From Methanomassiliicoccus sp. (GTDB lineage Archaea > Thermoplasmatota > Thermoplasmata > Methanomassiliicoccales > Methanomassiliicoccaceae), in assembly GCA_033485155.1 (NCBI GenBank), contig JAWQJJ010000002.1, positions 310,001 to 374,000 of the forward strand: a stretch of DNA of 64,000 bases. The letters are read 5' to 3'. A program made the translations under genes and the position numbers. Positions 60,350 through 64,000 of the stretch are shown here, in pieces. Position 1 is the stretch's first letter, and every line of letters starts with the position of its first letter. Below the pieces are notes generated by a model that was given only the letters and a program-made list of their open reading frames with translations, did no database searches and was not told where the DNA came from.

Positions 60350-61555
60350 ATGTTTTATACCGGCCGTCAACACTGGGCACAAGGTTTTTTACCCAAAAAG
60401 GCATGGTCTCCAAAGGGTGTTAAATCGGTTTCGTCGGATAGGTCCGATCCTGCGGACCTCCCACTAGACATAGAGGTCCGTGCCTATCTGGAAGGTGATG
60501 AGACAGCGATAGTGCCGTTCCTAGAGAACGTCATGGGCTGGCCCGCCACCAGCACGACCGTGGACCATCTGGAGCATTGGAGATGGAAATTCCTGGGTAA
60601 CCCTCTAGGGTTCCACCTGGTGTGCGTGGCCCTGAACGGGGACAGCGTTATCTCCCACTCCGCGTCCATGCCCGTTCGCATGAAGGTCGGGGATAGAACG
60701 ATAATCGCCTCTCAGGGCGTGGACCTGTGCACCGATCCCGCCTTCCGGGGGGCGGGGCTCATCGGCCGTACCATGAAGTGCCGCAACGGCATGAAGGACC
60801 ACCACAATGTGGAACTGGACTTTGGGTTCCCCAACTGGGCCTCCTATAACCTCAGCGTGACCAAGCAGGGGTTCAAGGACCTGGGCATTGTCATGCTTCA
60901 GCATCGCTACATCATCGATGAGGAGCAGTTCTTCAAGAAGGTCCGTTTCGGTTCCATCAAGCGTCTGGGGTATTCCAGCTACCAGATCCTCCGCCGATCC
61001 CTGGGCCCCCGGGTTGACGTGGGAGGCGGTATCACCTTGGGCCAGGAAGGTGAGATGGGGAGCGAGTTCGATGAGCTGTACCTCCGGGCCAGCGAGGATT
61101 TCGATGTCATGATCGTCCGGGATAGCGCCTACCTCAACTGGAGGTATTGCGACCCCCGCTCTGGGGACTTCATCGTCCGCACCGCCCGCCACGACGGGCG
61201 GCTGGTCGGATACATGGTCATGCGCGAAGAATCCAAGGACGGCTCCCGGTTCCTGAACATCGTGGACTGCCTAGCCGACCCTCGATCACCGGATGTCATA
61301 CCCCTGCTGTTGATGGACTGCATAACGTTGGCCAAGGGCATGCTCATCGAGACCGTATTGTGCTGTCTGCCGGAGGGGCATCCTTACGGGAAGCAGATGA
61401 CCGAGGTCGGGTTCCTTTCCCAGGTCCGGTACACGGGAGATCACGAGATGAAGGTAATCGCTCTGGAGCGAGCAGGGGCAGGTCCCCTCATGGCCAGCCT
61501 GACCAGGAAGGGGCTGCGGGCCCACATCATGCTCGGCGACACCGATTGGGTGTGA
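60350..61555 (+). CDS. GNAT-fold N-acetyltransferase
   Basis: The 401-residue protein has a GNAT core from about residue 37 (DIEVRAYLEGDE) to 150, with SQGVDLCTDPAFRGAGLIGR, the acetyl-CoA-binding turn. A second, weaker GNAT-like half spans about 230-390 (MIVRDSAYLNWRYCDPRSG, VGYMVMREE). Tandem GNAT halves occur in enzymes modifying sugars or peptides; the substrate is unknown. A TATA-like TGATATAATC lies about 30 bases before the ATG. The first 36 residues have low complexity, so a later start is possible. Confidence 0.72.
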   Translation: MFYTGRQHWAQGFLPKKAWSPKGVKSVSSDRSDPADLPLDIEVRAYLEGDETAIVPFLENVMGWPATSTTVDHLEHWRWKFLGNPLGFHLVCVALNGDSVISHSASMPVRMKVGDRTIIASQGVDLCTDPAFRGAGLIGRTMKCRNGMKDHHNVELDFGFPNWASYNLSVTKQGFKDLGIVMLQHRYIIDEEQFFKKVRFGSIKRLGYSSYQILRRSLGPRVDVGGGITLGQEGEMGSEFDELYLRASEDFDVMIVRDSAYLNWRYCDPRSGDFIVRTARHDGRLVGYMVMREESKDGSRFLNIVDCLADPRSPDVIPLLLMDCITLAKGMLIETVLCCLPEGHPYGKQMTEVGFLSQVRYTGDHEMKVIALERAGAGPLMASLTRKGLRAHIMLGDTDWV

Positions 61556-61640
61556 GGTTCCGGCCTCTCAGACCGCGGAGCCTGCCATCCTTCCTGCTCC
61601 AAAGATTGCGACCTGGGTCGCTCATTATTTGTATGTATGA

Positions 61641-62855
61641 ATGTTTTTGTTCGACGGACATGTTGGGGGCGGCTCTATCTATTCGGTCGACGTGCTTGTA
61701 GCCGGCATAGTATGCCTTGGGCTCGGCATATTCATTTTAAAGCTGAACCCGTACCTCAAGATCTCCCAAGTGTACATGATCGCCATGTGCACGGTGGCCA
61801 TCTATGCCTCTGCCATGTTCCTCCTTCACAATTCTGGGAGCGACAGCCTCGCCCACCTGTTCACCCGCTACGTGATGTTCTCCGGGGTTCTGATGGCCTC
61901 CGCGATCCTATACCTATCACTATACCCCCCCTATGAGGCTCAGGGCTCCTGGGTGATAAATAAGAAGCAGAGCTTCATGGCGCTCTCGGCCGCGGCCGCC
62001 CTCGCCGTCGTCCTGCTGCCGAACGAGGTGGTGAACGGAGAGGGCGGTTACTGGTGGTCACCCAACATATCCACCATAGTCTGGTTAGTCATCCTGGGGC
62101 TATTCTGCGTACCCCCCATCCTTTTCCTCAATGAGATCTGGGACCGGACCGAGGACGAGAGGCTGAGGCGGCACTGCACCTTGGTCTCCATGGGGCTGTT
62201 CTTCCCCTTTGCCTTCACGGTGATGGATAACTTCCTGGCGTGGTCGGTCATGGACATGCATAACCTCCTGCCCATCGGACTGCTGACTACGGGCTTCATC
62301 TTCGCGTATACCATCATTAACTACAAACCGTTCGGGGCTCCCCAGATCAAGTCGGACAACGATGCCCGCAAGGCCAAGGTCGCCAAGGTCACCCTGGTGA
62401 GCGGCCATTGTGATCTGGTCAAAGCAAAGAGGGCCGATGCTTCCTACCGCATGTTCGCCAGCGAGGTGGAGAACGGCAGCCGTGGGTTGCTCATCACTAA
62501 TCTCCATCCGCAGCAGGTCACCGAAAGGTACGGCCCGGTTAAGGCGCCCGTGATGTGGCTGTCCGGCCAGCCCGGACAGGATCGCCTGGACCCCGCCGCC
62601 CTGACCATAATCCAGCATACCATGGTCGACTTCCTGCAGAAGGGTAGCAACTCCGTGCTGTTGCTGGACGGGCTCGACTACTTGATTTCAGAGAACCAGC
62701 TGGACAAGGTGTTGAAGCTCATCTACGCGGTGCGCGACGCGGTGGTGGTATCCGGCTCCAAATTCATTGTTCCTATCGACCCTCTAGCTATAGATGCCAA
62801 GGACCTGGCGTTCATCGAGCGGGAGTTCGAGGTCATCGATGAGCCTTCGAATTGA
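61641..62855 (+). CDS. 7TM sensor with C-terminal DUF835 domain
   Basis: The 404-residue protein has about seven hydrophobic helices to residue 220 (VDVLVAGIVCLGLGIFILKL through LLPIGLLTTGFIFAYTIIN), like histidine-kinase 7TM sensor modules. A cytosolic domain follows from about 245: LVSGHCDLVKAKRADASYRM, RGLLITNLHPQQVTERYG, MVDFLQKGSNSVLLLDGLDYL, VSGSKFIVPIDPLAI. This is a DUF835 domain, common in archaea and of unknown activity. There is no kinase or cyclase domain. Confidence 0.8.
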   Translation: MFLFDGHVGGGSIYSVDVLVAGIVCLGLGIFILKLNPYLKISQVYMIAMCTVAIYASAMFLLHNSGSDSLAHLFTRYVMFSGVLMASAILYLSLYPPYEAQGSWVINKKQSFMALSAAAALAVVLLPNEVVNGEGGYWWSPNISTIVWLVILGLFCVPPILFLNEIWDRTEDERLRRHCTLVSMGLFFPFAFTVMDNFLAWSVMDMHNLLPIGLLTTGFIFAYTIINYKPFGAPQIKSDNDARKAKVAKVTLVSGHCDLVKAKRADASYRMFASEVENGSRGLLITNLHPQQVTERYGPVKAPVMWLSGQPGQDRLDPAALTIIQHTMVDFLQKGSNSVLLLDGLDYLISENQLDKVLKLIYAVRDAVVVSGSKFIVPIDPLAIDAKDLAFIEREFEVIDEPSN

Positions 62856-62918
62856 GAGGTAGGGAATCCCATCAATATGTTACAATATGGCATCGCTGGT
62901 CGAGAAGATAGAAGAGGG

Positions 62919-62992
62919 GGCCGGGTCCGAGATTTGAACTCGAGTCTAGGGATCCACAGTCCCACAGGATGCCAGGCTACCCCAACCCGGCC
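62919..62992 (-). tRNA. tRNA-His (anticodon GTG)
   Basis: On the minus strand a full cloverleaf is seen: acceptor GCCGGGT / ACCCGGC, D-loop AGCCTGGCA, anticodon loop CTGTGGA (anticodon GTG), variable AGAC, and T-arm TCGAG-TTCAAAT-CTCGG. An encoded G at position -1 faces C73, the histidine-tRNA identity pair. No intron and no encoded CCA. A TATA-like GATTTAATTAG lies upstream near 63018-63035. Confidence 0.95.
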
Positions 62993-63286
62993 GTAGCGGC
63001 ATGTCCTCAATGCCTTAATCTAATTAAATCTTTCTTCAGGGCGCTTGACCATTGTAATCAGTCGAGCGGGCCCGTTGGCAGATTTGCGTCTGGTCGGACC
63101 ATGTTCTCATGCACCGGATGCCCATTATCGTCGTTCCGGGTCTCACCATCCTACTCATCGGACGGAGTGCCCCTGAACTGTACCGTCCAGAATCACCTCG
63201 ACCTTTGCACGACACAATCGATGCCCGGTTGTACATAGCACTACATAACGGTTAAGTGGTGTACCTTTCTTTTCTCACCGAAAACA
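62993..63286. other. Promoter region of tRNA-His and argF
   Basis: The left part carries the TATA-like element of tRNA-His. Weak TATA-like TACATAACG lies about 40 bases before argF. Between them (about 63040-63240) I see no coding frame with a ribosome site and no strong hairpin. Confidence 0.4.
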
Positions 63287-64000
63287 TGAAAAGGGACGTC
63301 ATTTCGGTGCTGGACCTACGTGAGGATATTGAAGATATCCTCAGCTCGGCCTTGGAGCTGAAGAGGAAGAACGAGAAGAGCGGTCAGCAGCTGAAGGGCA
63401 GGACCCTGGCCATGATATTCGAGAAATCCAGCACCCGTACCAGGGTATCCTTCGAGGTAGGGATGCTCCAACTTGGAGGGCATTCCATTTTTCTCAGCCA
63501 GAAGGATTCCCAGCTTGGACGGGGGGAGACCGTGGCGGACACCGCAATGGTCCTCAGCCGGTTCGTCGACGGCATCGTGTACCGGGCGTTCAACCACGAC
63601 AACGTGGTCGAGCTTGCATGCAAGGCCAGCGTGCCGGTGGTCAATGCTCTGGATAACCTCGAGCACCCCTGCCAGGTGGTCGCCGACCTTTTGACCATCC
63701 AGGAACACAAGGGAGGTTTCGAAGGCCTGAAGCTGGCCTACATCGGCGACGGCAACAATGTGTGCAACTCCCTGGCCCTGGGAGCCGCCCTGGTGGGCAT
63801 GGACTTCGTCGCCGCCACCCCTGCGGAGTACCGCCCGGACCGCGAATTGCTGAAGAGCGCCGCGTCCTTGGCCGAAAAGAAAGGGGTCAGCAGCGGGGTC
63901 ACCACCTCCCCGGCGGAAGCGGCCAAGGGGGCAGATATTATCTACACCGACACCTGGATCTCCATGGGCCAGGAGGCCGAAGCCCAGATGAAGGAGCGCC
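63287..64000 (+). CDS. argF: ArgF, ornithine carbamoyltransferase (3' truncated by window)
   Basis: The 238 residues visible start MKRDVISVLDLREDIEDIL. Carbamoyl-phosphate motif FEKSSTRTRVSFE lies near residue 46, LSQKDSQLGRGETVADTA follows, then the HPCQ motif in LDNLEHPCQVVADLLT, and AYIGDGNNVCNSL of the ornithine domain. It makes citrulline from ornithine in arginine synthesis. The window ends about 70 residues before the expected end (family about 305). No strong ribosome site precedes the ATG. Confidence 0.95.

Noticed and set aside
62969-63238. 89-residue plus-strand frame next to tRNA-His
   Set aside because: It overlaps the tRNA gene, has no ribosome site and shows no codon bias.

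Overview
The window looks like a high-GC methanogenic archaeon of the class Thermoplasmata, most likely order Methanomassiliicoccales (a Methanomassiliicoccus-like genome). This rests on a complete coenzyme F430 operon (cfbA-E-D-C-B), archaeal lipid reductases, archaeal SepF, a DUF2117-type methanogen protein, TATA-box promoters and many starts that look leaderless. The taxonomic call is inference; no 16S rRNA gene is present. I saw no insertion sequence, prophage or CRISPR array.

Layout. 1-1039: two-gene Suf system (sufC plus the start of a SufB/D gene). 1142-6145: an acyltransferase, a YdjM-like hydrolase, an MFS transporter with a newly noticed 53-residue membrane protein overlapping its stop, and a stand-alone HdrA-like flavoprotein. 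6136-17764: a tetrapyrrole block, with the F430 operon on minus and, divergently, a precorrin-2 dehydrogenase-hemA-hemB-hemL-hemC-cobA-hemD operon on plus. 17835-24872: the corrin-ring operon cbiT-L-F-G-H-C-D-E-A (minus), preceded by the cbiM-N-Q-O metal importer (25086-27950, minus). 28321-34580: a compact trpEGDCFBA operon (minus). 34660-43985: an iron-sulfur flavoprotein, a membrane protein, two geranylgeranyl reductases, the corrinoid adenosyltransferase, a ZIP transporter, a CBS-containing site-2 protease, a DUF2117-like protein, a PRC-barrel protein and an epimerase. 43982-62855: mixed housekeeping and unknown genes (HTH regulator, EamA, Usp, flippase, ALDH, ABC exporter, ThiF-like E1, PadR, PUA, SepF, HD hydrolase, RtcB, GNAT, 7TM-DUF835). 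62919-63286: tRNA-His and the promoter region of argF, which runs off the window end.

How it fits together. The plus-strand hem operon makes uroporphyrinogen III, precorrin-2 and sirohydrochlorin from glutamyl-tRNA. The cfb operon turns sirohydrochlorin into F430 and the cbi operon turns it into the corrin ring. cbiMNQO supplies the metal, and CobA/CobO at 38504 adenosylates the corrinoid. Only one small chelatase (CfbA) is visible.

The main discovery candidate is a shared 17-bp palindrome, TTGGAT-N5-ATCCAA, at the promoters of the hem operon (11185), the cbi operon (24876, with a degenerate second copy at 24905) and the adenosyltransferase gene (38474). Its position relative to the TATA boxes suggests an undescribed tetrapyrrole or corrinoid regulon. 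Other candidates are a structured non-coding RNA near 44541-44645, a 20-residue CxxC/lysine microprotein at 44708, operator-like palindromes at the cfbA and cbiM promoters, and a pentapeptide-repeat-like ectodomain in an ABC-2 permease.
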